Positions 1 to 7,874 of a stretch of DNA of 63,101 nucleotides are shown here, one piece after another. Positions within the stretch are counted from its first letter, which is position 1; each line of letters opens with the position of its first letter. Both the position numbers and the translations under genes were made by a program. Source of the DNA: Fibrobacter sp. (lineage in GTDB: Bacteria > Fibrobacterota > Fibrobacteria > Fibrobacterales > Fibrobacteraceae); NCBI GenBank assembly GCA_016285835.1, contig JAEERM010000008.1:1-63101 (forward strand), read 5' to 3'. The notes beneath the pieces are model-generated. The model was given only the letters and a program-made list of their open reading frames with translations, made no database searches and was not told where the DNA came from.

Positions 1-132
1 GACGACGGCTGGCTTTCCTCTACCAGCTTCGGACAACAGTTCCTCCTTCTCAAGAAACAGTATTCGCCGCGTCCGCAAGTCACGGGCGGCGTTCCTCTAC
101 GGGGGTTCTGCGGTGGCCACCCTATTCGCTAG
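1..132 (+). CDS. Partial phage head-tail connector-like protein (C-terminal 43 residues)
   Basis: Reading frame open from the first base to TAG at 130-132. The visible tail includes GWLSSTSFGQQFLLLKK, which resembles the C-terminus of DUF4054-type head-tail connectors, and the following genes are neck genes as expected. The next gene starts inside it at 113. The assignment is tentative because only the end is present. Confidence 0.4.
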   Translation, partial: DDGWLSSTSFGQQFLLLKKQYSPRPQVTGGVPLRGFCGGHPIR

Positions 133-484
133 GACATTCACCTATCACGAAATGTCCAAGCCAACGCTGGACAGCTTCGGGAACATGCTGGAAGGGACAT
201 TCACGACGCGCACGGTGCGCGGCACGATACAGCCCGTCACGGGCGAAGAAGCGATTGCCTACCAGGAGGGCGGAAGGAATACGGGCATCGTCAAAATCTA
301 CTCCAGCGAAAGACTCGCGGCAAGGACACAGGAAGGGACACAGGCAATCGGCTACGTGAACCAAGGAGGCTTTTGGTATGAAATTACGGATGAACTTGTC
401 TTTGGAAACCTTCCTAAGATTACTCATTGGAAGTATATCGCTTGCAAGGTTCCTGCGGCACAAGTCCCGAAAGGACTGCAATGA
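113..484 (+). CDS. Phage head closure / head-tail joining protein
   Basis: 123 residues from a GTG start that overlaps the end of the upstream partial gene. The pattern (RGTIQPVTGEE, then a strand-rich region with KIYSSERL and a late WYEITDE) is that of small beta-rich head-closure proteins of tailed phages, which sit between connector and tail. It lies directly upstream of the neck terminator-like gene and shares an ATGA overlap with it (481-484), so the two are translationally coupled. Family placement is by pattern and position. Confidence 0.55.
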   Translation: MATLFARTFTYHEMSKPTLDSFGNMLEGTFTTRTVRGTIQPVTGEEAIAYQEGGRNTGIVKIYSSERLAARTQEGTQAIGYVNQGGFWYEITDELVFGNLPKITHWKYIACKVPAAQVPKGLQ

Positions 485-951
485 CCGTTGACGAACTCAA
501 GGGCGCAATCTGCAAGTACTTCAACGACAGCGCGGAATTTTCCGCGCCGTTTGTCAAGAGTCCGACGAACAGCGCCGCGCCCGTCGGCAAATACGTTTCC
601 GTCGGCGTTGACGGCGTCCGCCAATATGGCGAGAAGTTCACGCCTCCGCCCGGGAACCACCACTACCGTTTTTCACAGGTCGCGACAGTCCATTTCGTCG
701 AGGTTGAAGGCGACGGGGACACGCTCAGGGCGATTCGCAACGAATTGCAGCTCCCCGCATTTATCGAATACGCCCGGAACAACGGATTCACGGTCTGGGA
801 CTTCACCAATATCGAGAAAATCGACACCTACGACGGCGACTTCTACGTGCGCCAATGGCGCTTCACGGCAACGCTCAACTTCATCGACAAGACACCCTCC
901 GGCATTGAACGGATTGAGACCGTCCACCCGCTGGAACTGCAACCCATCTAG
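481..951 (+). CDS. Phage neck terminator / tail completion protein (LIC_12616-like)
   Basis: 156 residues. ATG at 481 is chosen because it overlaps the preceding TGA as ATGA; a longer frame back to 427 would run into the upstream gene. A mixed alpha/beta protein with FTVWDFTNIEKIDTYDGDFYV and a C-terminal strand RQWRFTATLNFID, the layout of gp12-like neck terminators in contractile-tail phages. It should cap the tail end facing the head. It sits immediately before the sheath gene. The function is inferred from family resemblance and gene order. Confidence 0.6.
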   Translation: MTVDELKGAICKYFNDSAEFSAPFVKSPTNSAAPVGKYVSVGVDGVRQYGEKFTPPPGNHHYRFSQVATVHFVEVEGDGDTLRAIRNELQLPAFIEYARNNGFTVWDFTNIEKIDTYDGDFYVRQWRFTATLNFIDKTPSGIERIETVHPLELQPI

Positions 952-959
952 GAGGCAAA

Positions 960-2072
960 ATGGCCCAGATAATCGACTCAATCGTCAAGATAAGCATAAA
1001 CGAGGCGATTTCAACCGTCTCGACGACAAGCGTGAACACGCTTGCGCTGGTAGGCCCCGCCTCCAGCGAGGCGGAAAACCCGCCCGACTTCCTCGAATGT
1101 TCATCCGCCGAGGATGCGGAAGTTTTCGGCACGGACTCCCTGCTCTACGGCATGGTCGAAAGCGCTTTCGCACAGGACGCCTGCCCCGCGAAAATCGTCG
1201 CCATCAACGCGGACTCCTTCTCCGACGCCCTTGACGCGGTAAAGGCTGCGGAAGCCGCCAAGCTCAACTTCTACCACATCGTCGCCAAGTTCGGTGACAG
1301 CTCAATCCCCGCCGCGTCCGCTTTCACGGGGAACGGCGGCTGGAACGGCTATCTCGGCGCGAACTTCAAGATTGTCCACCTGGAACTCAACGACACCTCC
1401 GCTGACTTCGCCTCCATCAGGGCGCTCGCCCAGGCGCTTGTCGCGAGCACCAGCGACCGCGTGGCACTCTACCAGCACGCGGGAGCAGGGAACCTCGCTG
1501 CGGCTCTCGTCTCGAATCGCTGCGCACTGGACTCGGCGCGTGGCAGCTTCGCCCACAAGAAGGTCAAGGGAGTGGAATACGATTCCTATACCAAGTCCCA
1601 GTACGACGCGCTCGTTTCGGACTGCATCAACGTCTATACGGTCGCCGCTGGCGAGGCGCGCCTTTTCATGGGCGCGACTGCGGGAAAGACAGTCCTTCTC
1701 GACAGCACGGGCGAACAGTCCCCCGCGAGCTTCATCGACAACATCGCCAAGGACGACTGGATTCGCTTCAATGTCCAGACGAAAATCTACTCGCTGCTCG
1801 GCGAGGCGAACGACGGCTTCGGCGTCAACTATGACGACAGCGGCATCAACTCGGTCGCCGCCTCAATCCTCCAGGTATTCTCCAAGGCCGCAGATACCGA
1901 CCACCAGTACATCATGGACGGTTACACGGTCAAGGTTCAGACCTACGACTACCTCAAGACAAACTACAGCGCGGACGTGCAGGCCCGAAACCTGCCGCTT
2001 GTCAAGGGCCGCTACTCGCGCATGAACTCCATCAACACCGTAAAGAACGTCGAACTGACGGTCACTCTCTAG
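960..2072 (+). CDS. Tail sheath protein (DUF3383-like)
   Basis: 370 residues with an AGGAGG ribosome site before ATG 960. Sequence style (repeated alpha/beta segments, N-terminal SIVKISINEAISTVSTTS, C-terminal RYSRMNSINTVKNVELTVTL) fits DUF3383 sheath proteins, the contractile outer tube of Mu/P2-like and related myoviruses. The next gene is the matching DUF3277-type tube, a fixed pairing in such phages. This identifies the prophage as having a contractile tail. Confidence 0.8.
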   Translation: MAQIIDSIVKISINEAISTVSTTSVNTLALVGPASSEAENPPDFLECSSAEDAEVFGTDSLLYGMVESAFAQDACPAKIVAINADSFSDALDAVKAAEAAKLNFYHIVAKFGDSSIPAASAFTGNGGWNGYLGANFKIVHLELNDTSADFASIRALAQALVASTSDRVALYQHAGAGNLAAALVSNRCALDSARGSFAHKKVKGVEYDSYTKSQYDALVSDCINVYTVAAGEARLFMGATAGKTVLLDSTGEQSPASFIDNIAKDDWIRFNVQTKIYSLLGEANDGFGVNYDDSGINSVAASILQVFSKAADTDHQYIMDGYTVKVQTYDYLKTNYSADVQARNLPLVKGRYSRMNSINTVKNVELTVTL

Positions 2073-2083
2073 GAGGCTAGAAA

Positions 2084-2491
2084 ATGCTTGGAACATACGA
2101 CCACACCATGGTCAACATTTCCGTCCAGGGCATCGCGCTCACGCACTTCAACGGCGATGTCGTCATTTCCAAGGAAGGCGACGACTGGGACGTTACCGAG
2201 GGCAGCAACGGCTGCGTTCAGCGTTCCAAGATGGTGCGCAAGCTCTACACGGTCACGCTCCCCTTCATGCAGACCAGCCCCCAGCTCTCCAAGCTGGAAG
2301 CGCTGCGCGTCGCCGACGAGACGACGAAAGTCGGGCCCTATCCCTTCGCCTGTACCGACCTGAACGGCGCATACGTGCTTCTCGGCCAGTGCTGGATTCA
2401 GTCCATGGGCGACGCCACCAAGGGACGCTCCGGCGGAACGCGAACCGTCACGCTGCGCGTCAAGGCGGAAGCTGCATTTGAAGGAGCCTAA
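2084..2491 (+). CDS. Tail tube protein (DUF3277-like)
   Basis: 135 residues, ATG 2084 preceded by AGGAGG. Starts LGTYDHTMVNISVQG and continues with the beta-barrel pattern of DUF3277 tail tube proteins, which polymerise into the inner tube around which the sheath contracts. The residues GDDWDVTEGSNGCVQRSKM match the conserved loop expected in this family. It lies between sheath and tail-assembly chaperone. Confidence 0.8.
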   Translation: MLGTYDHTMVNISVQGIALTHFNGDVVISKEGDDWDVTEGSNGCVQRSKMVRKLYTVTLPFMQTSPQLSKLEALRVADETTKVGPYPFACTDLNGAYVLLGQCWIQSMGDATKGRSGGTRTVTLRVKAEAAFEGA

Positions 2492-2494
2492 ACG

Positions 2495-2896
2495 ATGGAA
2501 GCGATAAACTTCAAGGTTGCATCCGACGAATACCAGCTTCTTCCCCATACGGGTTTCGACGCCATAGACCTCGACCGGAAAGTTCTCGGGCTTATCGGCA
2601 AGATGGCTCGCCAGGGTCTCGACATAAACGACGATGTGGAGGCTTTCGCGCTTCTCGCCAACACGCTCTCCGAGCTTTCTACGCCCGATTTCAAGTGGCT
2701 GCTGGAAACGACGCTTTCGGCAGTCACAGTCGTCACCAAGGGGCAGAAGTTCGTCACGCTTGACAGCTTCGACGCCATCGCCGCGCATTTCGAGCAGAAG
2801 CGTTCACAGATGTACGCGGTCATGCTCCAGGTGTGGAAACTGGAAAAGCTAAGCCCTTTCGTGACGGCTCCGGCGACGGAGCAGAATGGAGCCTGA
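2495..2896 (+). CDS. Tail assembly chaperone, short (non-shifted) product
   Basis: 133 residues, mostly helical, lying between tube and tape-measure genes where phages place their G/GT-type chaperones. These coat the tape measure during tail assembly. The last third of the gene carries an in-frame slippery heptamer CCCTTTC (2854-2860) followed by a perfect hairpin. Slippage there joins this frame to the -1 frame that stays open to 3168. No independent database support is available; position and frameshift signal are the main evidence. Confidence 0.75.
   Translation: MEAINFKVASDEYQLLPHTGFDAIDLDRKVLGLIGKMARQGLDINDDVEAFALLANTLSELSTPDFKWLLETTLSAVTVVTKGQKFVTLDSFDAIAAHFEQKRSQMYAVMLQVWKLEKLSPFVTAPATEQNGA
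2854..2882 (+). promoter_or_regulatory. Programmed -1 ribosomal frameshift site
   Basis: Heptamer C CCT TTC at 2854-2860 sits in the correct X XXY YYZ register for the upstream frame (codons CCT 2855-2857, TTC 2858-2860). After a 6-nt spacer comes a perfect 6-bp stem, GCTCCG 2867-2872 paired with CGGAGC 2877-2882, closed by a GCGA (GNRA) tetraloop. Slipping back one base continues into the frame ending at 3168. All three elements are visible directly. Confidence 0.85.
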
Positions 2897-3168
2897 ACAG
2901 CTCCAACCCAATCGTCAATGAGTTCAGCGACGCGGACGCGAAGGACATTAAGGCCCTCGGAAAGATAGGCACGCTCAAGGGAGGCGCCGCCGACTATGCG
3001 CTTGTCTGGCGAATCGTCAAGACGGCGCGTGTCCCGCTTTCCGACATAGAGAAGAACTGGACTTTCGAGCGCATGATGAGCTTCGCAGCCTACATCGACA
3101 TGGAGAACGACTACAGGAGCGCATGGGGCCAGTACTACAAGCAGAAGGAAAAGAACAAGAATGAATGA
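2860..3168 (+). CDS. Tail assembly chaperone, frameshift extension (T-like domain)
   Basis: The -1 frame downstream of the slippery site, giving about 102 residues added to the short chaperone. Contains a helical region LVWRIVKTARVPLSDIEKNWTF and a C-terminus rich in Lys/Asn. A GTG at 2833 in this frame lacks a ribosome site, so the region is best read as the shifted extension rather than a separate gene. The extended form is expected at a low ratio to the short form and to contact the tape measure protein encoded next, whose ATG at 3161 overlaps this stop. Confidence 0.75.
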   Translation, partial: RDGSGDGAEWSLNSSNPIVNEFSDADAKDIKALGKIGTLKGGAADYALVWRIVKTARVPLSDIEKNWTFERMMSFAAYIDMENDYRSAWGQYYKQKEKNKNE

Positions 3169-5083
3169 CGAGAACGAGTTCGTACAGAAAGTTCGGTTCG
3201 AGGTCGAGGACACGGAACTATCCGCGTCCCTTGACCGTTTCCAGGCTGCTCTCGGCAGGGCTGGCGAAACGGCGAACAGGGAAATAGACGAAAGCCTAAC
3301 GAAAGCCGCATCCAGCGCCAACGAGGTCGCGAAAGAGACCGCCAACATCGGCAAGGAAGCCTCCAGCGCCGCCAAGGAAACGCAGAAGATTTCAAGCGCA
3401 TCCAGGGAGGCCAAGAAGCAGACGGACGCGCTCGACGGCGCCTTCTCCAAGCTCAAGGGCACAATCTCAGCAGCGGTCGCCGCCTACGCCGGGTTCCAGG
3501 GCCTTTCCAAGCTGGTCGGGTTTGGCAAGCAGACAGTCGAACTTTTCAAGGTGCAGGACAGGGCCGAGCGTGCGCTCAAGTTCCAGATGCAGCGCAACGG
3601 CACGGATGCGAGATTTGGCGAATTGCAGCGATTCGCTGCGAACCTACAAAAGAACTCCATGTACGGCGACGAGGCGCTTCTAAACGCCGCTTCCGTATGG
3701 TCGAACAAGATTAAGGACGTGGACAATAACAAGCGCATGATGCAGCTTGTCGCGGACTACACGGCAAGAACGACCAACGGCGCGGAAGTGGGTGCAGACC
3801 AGCTCAAGAGCTACACAATGACGCTCATGTCCGCATTGAGTGGGCGCGGCACCATGACGCTCGAACAGCAGGGCTTCGACACTACCGCCATCAAGGAATT
3901 GCAGAAGTTCCGGCAGAAGGGCGGAACCGTCACCGAGACGATGCAGGTGGAGGCGCTGGAAAAGACTCTCGCGAGCGTCAAGGGATTCGCCAGGGAAATG
4001 GCGAACACCGACGCGGGAAAGATTGCGCAACTGCAGAATGAAATCGGCGACGTGAAGGAGGAAATCGGGCGCGAGCTTCTGCCCGTATTCGCGGAACTCG
4101 CCCGCGAGGTAAAGGCGAACATTCCCTCCATCAGGAAACTGTTCGAGGGCTTCGCGTCCGTGCTCAAGTCGCTTGTCAAGACCCTATCGGAGAACATAGG
4201 CACGATTTCGGCCTTTGCGGACGGGCTTGCGTCGCTTCTGCAGCTGTTTTCCGTCGCGCCCATAAAGACTATGGCCTATGTCGGTGCGCTAAAGTACGCC
4301 GTCCCCATGCTTGATGCAGCGACGAAAGGTTCGATGGCCTTCGGGGGCGCCCTTGGAGGTCTCGGAAAGAACTGGCAGAACCTTCTCAAGGCGGGACTGT
4401 TTACCGCCACCATCTGGGGACTGCAACAGATTTTCAAGCTGGGAAACGCCATAAAACAGGCGTGGAAGGAACATGAACGGCAAAACGCCATCGAGGGAGC
4501 CTCCGAGGTAAAGAAGCAGGTGGAAAGCGGCACTTATTTCGCCGACCTTCTGCGCACATACCGCCGCGACTTCCAGGCTCTCGGAACGCAGCCCGTCGAG
4601 ATGGACGGATTGCAGAGAATGGCCGTCAACGAGAAGGGCGACTTCATCGACAGCGAGGGAAAGCCCATCGACTTCGCGACGCTCGGAATACCGCTTGCCG
4701 CACGCGAGCTGCAACGCAAGTACAATGTCGCCCGGTATTACGACGAGAACAAGGACGCCGCGAAGAAGTACGCACAAAAGCAGCTCAACGACGCCTACAT
4801 GATGAAGGGCGCTGACCTGGGCGCCGACGGTTACGGAAACGGAACTGCTCCCGAAGTGAACTTCACTCCCGTCGATATGGAAGCGGAGATACAGAAGGCT
4901 ATGCAGGCCGCTGCAAAGAGCGCCAAGGGCGACACCAACATCACCAACATCGACTACACGAACAACATCACCACGGATTCCGACATGATGGCCAAGCTCA
5001 TAAAGGAGAACCTTAGAACGCTTCTCCAGTCCCAGCTGACCTTCAAGACACGCGCCGAGGGCGTAAAGGCCCTTGCGTTATGA
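3161..5083 (+). CDS. Tail length tape measure protein
   Basis: 640 residues, ATG overlapping the chaperone extension by 8 nt. N-terminus is a long coiled coil (residues 1-110, rich in A, E, K), followed by a hydrophobic alanine/glycine-rich middle (around residues 330-430) and a helical C-terminus with NITNIDYTNNITTDSD near residues 588-604. The length predicts a short tail of roughly 90-100 nm under the usual 0.15 nm per residue rule (inference). It sits between chaperone and baseplate genes as in other myophages. Confidence 0.85.
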   Translation: MNDENEFVQKVRFEVEDTELSASLDRFQAALGRAGETANREIDESLTKAASSANEVAKETANIGKEASSAAKETQKISSASREAKKQTDALDGAFSKLKGTISAAVAAYAGFQGLSKLVGFGKQTVELFKVQDRAERALKFQMQRNGTDARFGELQRFAANLQKNSMYGDEALLNAASVWSNKIKDVDNNKRMMQLVADYTARTTNGAEVGADQLKSYTMTLMSALSGRGTMTLEQQGFDTTAIKELQKFRQKGGTVTETMQVEALEKTLASVKGFAREMANTDAGKIAQLQNEIGDVKEEIGRELLPVFAELAREVKANIPSIRKLFEGFASVLKSLVKTLSENIGTISAFADGLASLLQLFSVAPIKTMAYVGALKYAVPMLDAATKGSMAFGGALGGLGKNWQNLLKAGLFTATIWGLQQIFKLGNAIKQAWKEHERQNAIEGASEVKKQVESGTYFADLLRTYRRDFQALGTQPVEMDGLQRMAVNEKGDFIDSEGKPIDFATLGIPLAARELQRKYNVARYYDENKDAAKKYAQKQLNDAYMMKGADLGADGYGNGTAPEVNFTPVDMEAEIQKAMQAAAKSAKGDTNITNIDYTNNITTDSDMMAKLIKENLRTLLQSQLTFKTRAEGVKALAL

Positions 5084-5835
5084 TTGGAATACTCAACATC
5101 GCCCAGCAGGCGTATTCTCGCTACAGTCACCCGCCCCGCGCCATTCCCGCCTCGCTGTTCATGCGCAACGAGGAATTTGGCCTTGCCACGAAGGACGGGG
5201 ACGGCAACTACATCTATACGAACATCCCCTTCGACCTGCTCATTGACGAAAGCCACGAACTGGATTTCGACATTACAGACCATGCCGTGGAAAACGGGTC
5301 CACCATCAGCGACCATGTGCAACAGCGGCTCCGCACGGTCAAGATTACGGGAATGTTCACGAACCACCCGCTGAACGCCTCCGCCGGATTCGTTGACGAC
5401 AAGGGCGAACTCACTGGCAAGTCGTGGCGCGAAAACCGCGTGGAAATCGACAACGCCCCCGCCATCACGAACACGGCGCTTTCCAGGTGGGAGGTGCTGA
5501 CGAAATGCGCCAAGAGCCGCAAGAAGGTTCGCGTCATTACCAGCCTGGAAGTCTATGAGGAAATGGTCATTGAGAACCTCAAGGCGGACAGGGGCGCAGA
5601 GGACGGCGAGGCAATCAAGTTCTCCATGACCTTGCGCGAGATACGCACAGCCACCTTCGCGAGCGACAACATCACGGGCGAATGGGACGCGCCGCAGCCG
5701 CCACAACAGAATACAGCCGCAGAGCAGGCCATGTCAAGGAAGGCGAACGCTGGCAACGTGTCGGGCGACGCGAGCGAGACTGCACAGGAAGCGGCGGCGA
5801 AGATGGACGAATCGCTCGGGAGGGACTACCAGTGA
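5080..5835 (+). CDS. Baseplate / Dit-like tail protein
   Basis: 251 residues, ATGA overlap with the tape measure stop (5080-5083). The N-terminal 170 residues contain a beta-sandwich-like pattern with IPFDLLIDESHELDFDITDHAVENG, known from proteins linking tail tube tip to baseplate (Dit-like N-terminal domains in contractile phages). The last 60 residues are low-complexity (PQPPQQNTAAEQAM). Role as tail-tip/baseplate connector is inferred from position after the tape measure. Confidence 0.6.
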   Translation: MIGILNIAQQAYSRYSHPPRAIPASLFMRNEEFGLATKDGDGNYIYTNIPFDLLIDESHELDFDITDHAVENGSTISDHVQQRLRTVKITGMFTNHPLNASAGFVDDKGELTGKSWRENRVEIDNAPAITNTALSRWEVLTKCAKSRKKVRVITSLEVYEEMVIENLKADRGAEDGEAIKFSMTLREIRTATFASDNITGEWDAPQPPQQNTAAEQAMSRKANAGNVSGDASETAQEAAAKMDESLGRDYQ

Positions 5836-6176
5836 TTAAGATTCCCGTGAATACGAACAACTGTTCATATCTTGTTGAAAAGGTGAATATCGAAGGGACG
5901 ATGCTCAATATCCGTCTCTTGTGGAACTGGCGAGACGGCTTCTGGTACGGCGACTTCGAGACGGTCAACGGCAAGCGTTGCGGCATCAGGCTCGTTCCCA
6001 ATTCGCGACTGCTGCGTTCCCACAACAACGTACTCGAAAACGGCGAGCTTGCAATCTTCAAGCGCGAAAAGACCTGCGCGGAGCCGCTGAACCACGACAA
6101 CCTGGGGAAAGCGTATATACTCCATTACCTGACGAAGGACGACGTAAACGTATTCATAGAGGCGGGGATGCTCTGA
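5832..6176 (+). CDS. Baseplate plug family protein
   Basis: 114 residues from GTG 5832, chosen for its GTGA overlap with the preceding stop; a longer upstream frame would overlap the previous gene. The motif NIEGTMLNIRLLWNWRDGFWYGDF plus GIRLVPNSRLL is typical of small phage baseplate plug proteins that close the inner tube at the baseplate. Confidence 0.65.
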   Translation: MIKIPVNTNNCSYLVEKVNIEGTMLNIRLLWNWRDGFWYGDFETVNGKRCGIRLVPNSRLLRSHNNVLENGELAIFKREKTCAEPLNHDNLGKAYILHYLTKDDVNVFIEAGML

Positions 6177-7174
6177 TGGCTTTCGGACGCGTTATCCACC
6201 TGTATGTCGGCAAGTTCGCCGTCGGAAACCTGACCTCGCAAAACTCGAAGGACTTTTCCCAGTTCGACATAGAGTTCGAGGTGACGCGCTCAATCGAGTG
6301 GTACGACAACGAGGCGACCATCACCATCTACAACCCCTCCCCGGAAGCGATAAACTTCATCATGAGCGAGGGAAACAGCGTACTGCTCCAGGCTGGCTAC
6401 GAGGATGAAACCGTCGGCAACATATTCGTCGGGCAAATCGGCATGGCCGTCCCCAGGCGCGTCGGCAGCGACGTGGAACTTGTCATTACCTGCGTCTCGG
6501 CGCGTGGGACATTCTACCAGCTTGCAAGGCTGAATTGTGCAATCCAGTTCGACAGCTCCGCCACCGTCAAGAAATGCTTGCAGGAGCTTTGCGACTACGC
6601 GGGAACGGCATTACGCGCGGGAAACCAGAAGGAGCTTTCCCAGCCCATCGGGACGGAGTTCTGCATTTCCGGCACGTTCAAGCAGGCGGTCTGTTCTTTC
6701 CGCGACAACATACTTATTCCCAAGTTCGGGCTGCACCTCTATTTCGACAATAACGAAATGATTGTGGTGAACAGCGACGAAAAGAGCATCGAGGTGGAGG
6801 AAATCACGCTGGACTTCAAAAGCGGATTGCTCCAGGCGGAAGAAATTCGCGACGAGAGCCTGAACAAGGTCAACTTCGCGGACGACCCATCCTATTATCT
6901 TTTTTCGCAGAGCGAGGCGGACGAACCCAGCCAACAGAAGAAGCCCAGCAAGGAAATCGACAGGACGCGCAAAATACACTTTACAGCGCTTATTTCGCCC
7001 AAGTACGCACCGAACGTATTCGTGCGCATGGACTCAAGCAAGGGCGACTCCTACGACAGCGTAGGTTCGATGGCGATAAAGGGCGACTTCATCATCACGG
7101 AATGTACTTTCAGAGGTTCAAACATGGGCAGCGACTTCTCCGTCGAATGTGACGCGAGGGAGGTGAACTGGTAA
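6176..7174 (+). CDS. Baseplate hub protein (gp27/gpD-like)
   Basis: 332 residues; start taken at 6176, where ATG overlaps the upstream TGA (TGATG). The N-terminal half has the beta-barrel pattern of hub proteins (WYDNEATITIYNPSPEAINFIMSEG, FVGQIG, VELVITCVSARGTFY), followed by a region with SGTFKQAVCSFRDNIL and a C-terminal domain. Hub trimers sit on the tube tip and hold the spike, encoded next with overlapping ATG. Confidence 0.7.
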   Translation: MAFGRVIHLYVGKFAVGNLTSQNSKDFSQFDIEFEVTRSIEWYDNEATITIYNPSPEAINFIMSEGNSVLLQAGYEDETVGNIFVGQIGMAVPRRVGSDVELVITCVSARGTFYQLARLNCAIQFDSSATVKKCLQELCDYAGTALRAGNQKELSQPIGTEFCISGTFKQAVCSFRDNILIPKFGLHLYFDNNEMIVVNSDEKSIEVEEITLDFKSGLLQAEEIRDESLNKVNFADDPSYYLFSQSEADEPSQQKKPSKEIDRTRKIHFTALISPKYAPNVFVRMDSSKGDSYDSVGSMAIKGDFIITECTFRGSNMGSDFSVECDAREVNW

Positions 7175-7860
7175 TGGCCAACAGCATCGCGAAACTGCTG
7201 GACAGTTTCTTCGACAACAAGATGGAAGATTTCGAGACGGCCTTTCCCGCCGCCATCGAGAGCGTCAACGACGACGGGACAGTCAATGTACGCCCCAGCG
7301 TGAGGAACTGCCTGCGAAATATGCAAATGGAGCCGAACATGAAGGACGGAAAGCTCATGGTAATCAAGAATGTTCCCGTGCTATGGGCTGGAACAAAGAC
7401 CGTCCACATTGAATATGAGCTCGACCAGGGCGACACCGTTCTCTGCATCAGCTCAAGCAGGGACATTCGCAACTGGAAAAAGGAGAAATGGGACGAAGCC
7501 GCTTACGACCCCGTGAGCTTTTCGGGAAACGACCTGCTCAACCTTCTCGCGATTCCGTTCAGGCGCGTCCAGGAAAGTGCGGCAACAGTCATAAGCATAG
7601 ACCGCGAAGGAAATGTGACAGTCAAGGCGAGCGAAGTGACTCTGGACGCCGAGAATGTCAAGATTACGGGCAAGCTGGACGTGGACGGGGACATTTCAAG
7701 CGCGGGAAACATCGCAAGCGACGGGGAAATCGAAGCCAGCGGCAAGGTCAAGGGCTCGGATTTTGCCACGCCGACGCTTTCATTCCTGGGCCACACTCAC
7801 CTTACAGCAGGAACAGGCGCCCCCACTCCACCAAGTGTTTATACGCCTCCATCGAATTAG
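7174..7860 (+). CDS. Membrane-puncturing spike protein (Gp138/gpV-like)
   Basis: 228 residues, start overlapping the hub gene stop. N-terminal OB-fold-like domain (VNDDGTVNVRPSVRNCL), then a triple-stranded beta-helix region with short repeats (KITGKLDVDGDISSAGNIAS, then EIEASGKV). Near the end the motif GHTHLTAGTGAPTPP supplies the H-x-H iron-binding apex seen in phage spikes. Function: needle at the baseplate centre that pierces the outer membrane. The last structural gene before an AT-rich insertion. Confidence 0.8.
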   Translation: MANSIAKLLDSFFDNKMEDFETAFPAAIESVNDDGTVNVRPSVRNCLRNMQMEPNMKDGKLMVIKNVPVLWAGTKTVHIEYELDQGDTVLCISSSRDIRNWKKEKWDEAAYDPVSFSGNDLLNLLAIPFRRVQESAATVISIDREGNVTVKASEVTLDAENVKITGKLDVDGDISSAGNIASDGEIEASGKVKGSDFATPTLSFLGHTHLTAGTGAPTPPSVYTPPSN

Positions 7861-7874
7861 GTATATTGGGGGGC

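Noticed and set aside
2833..3168. Independent gene starting at GTG 2833
   Set aside because: No ribosome site; the slippery heptamer and hairpin explain the frame as a -1 extension of the upstream gene.
7488..7874. Extension of the AT-rich gene back to 7488
   Set aside because: It would overlap the spike gene in another frame; GGGGGG before ATG 7875 marks the start.
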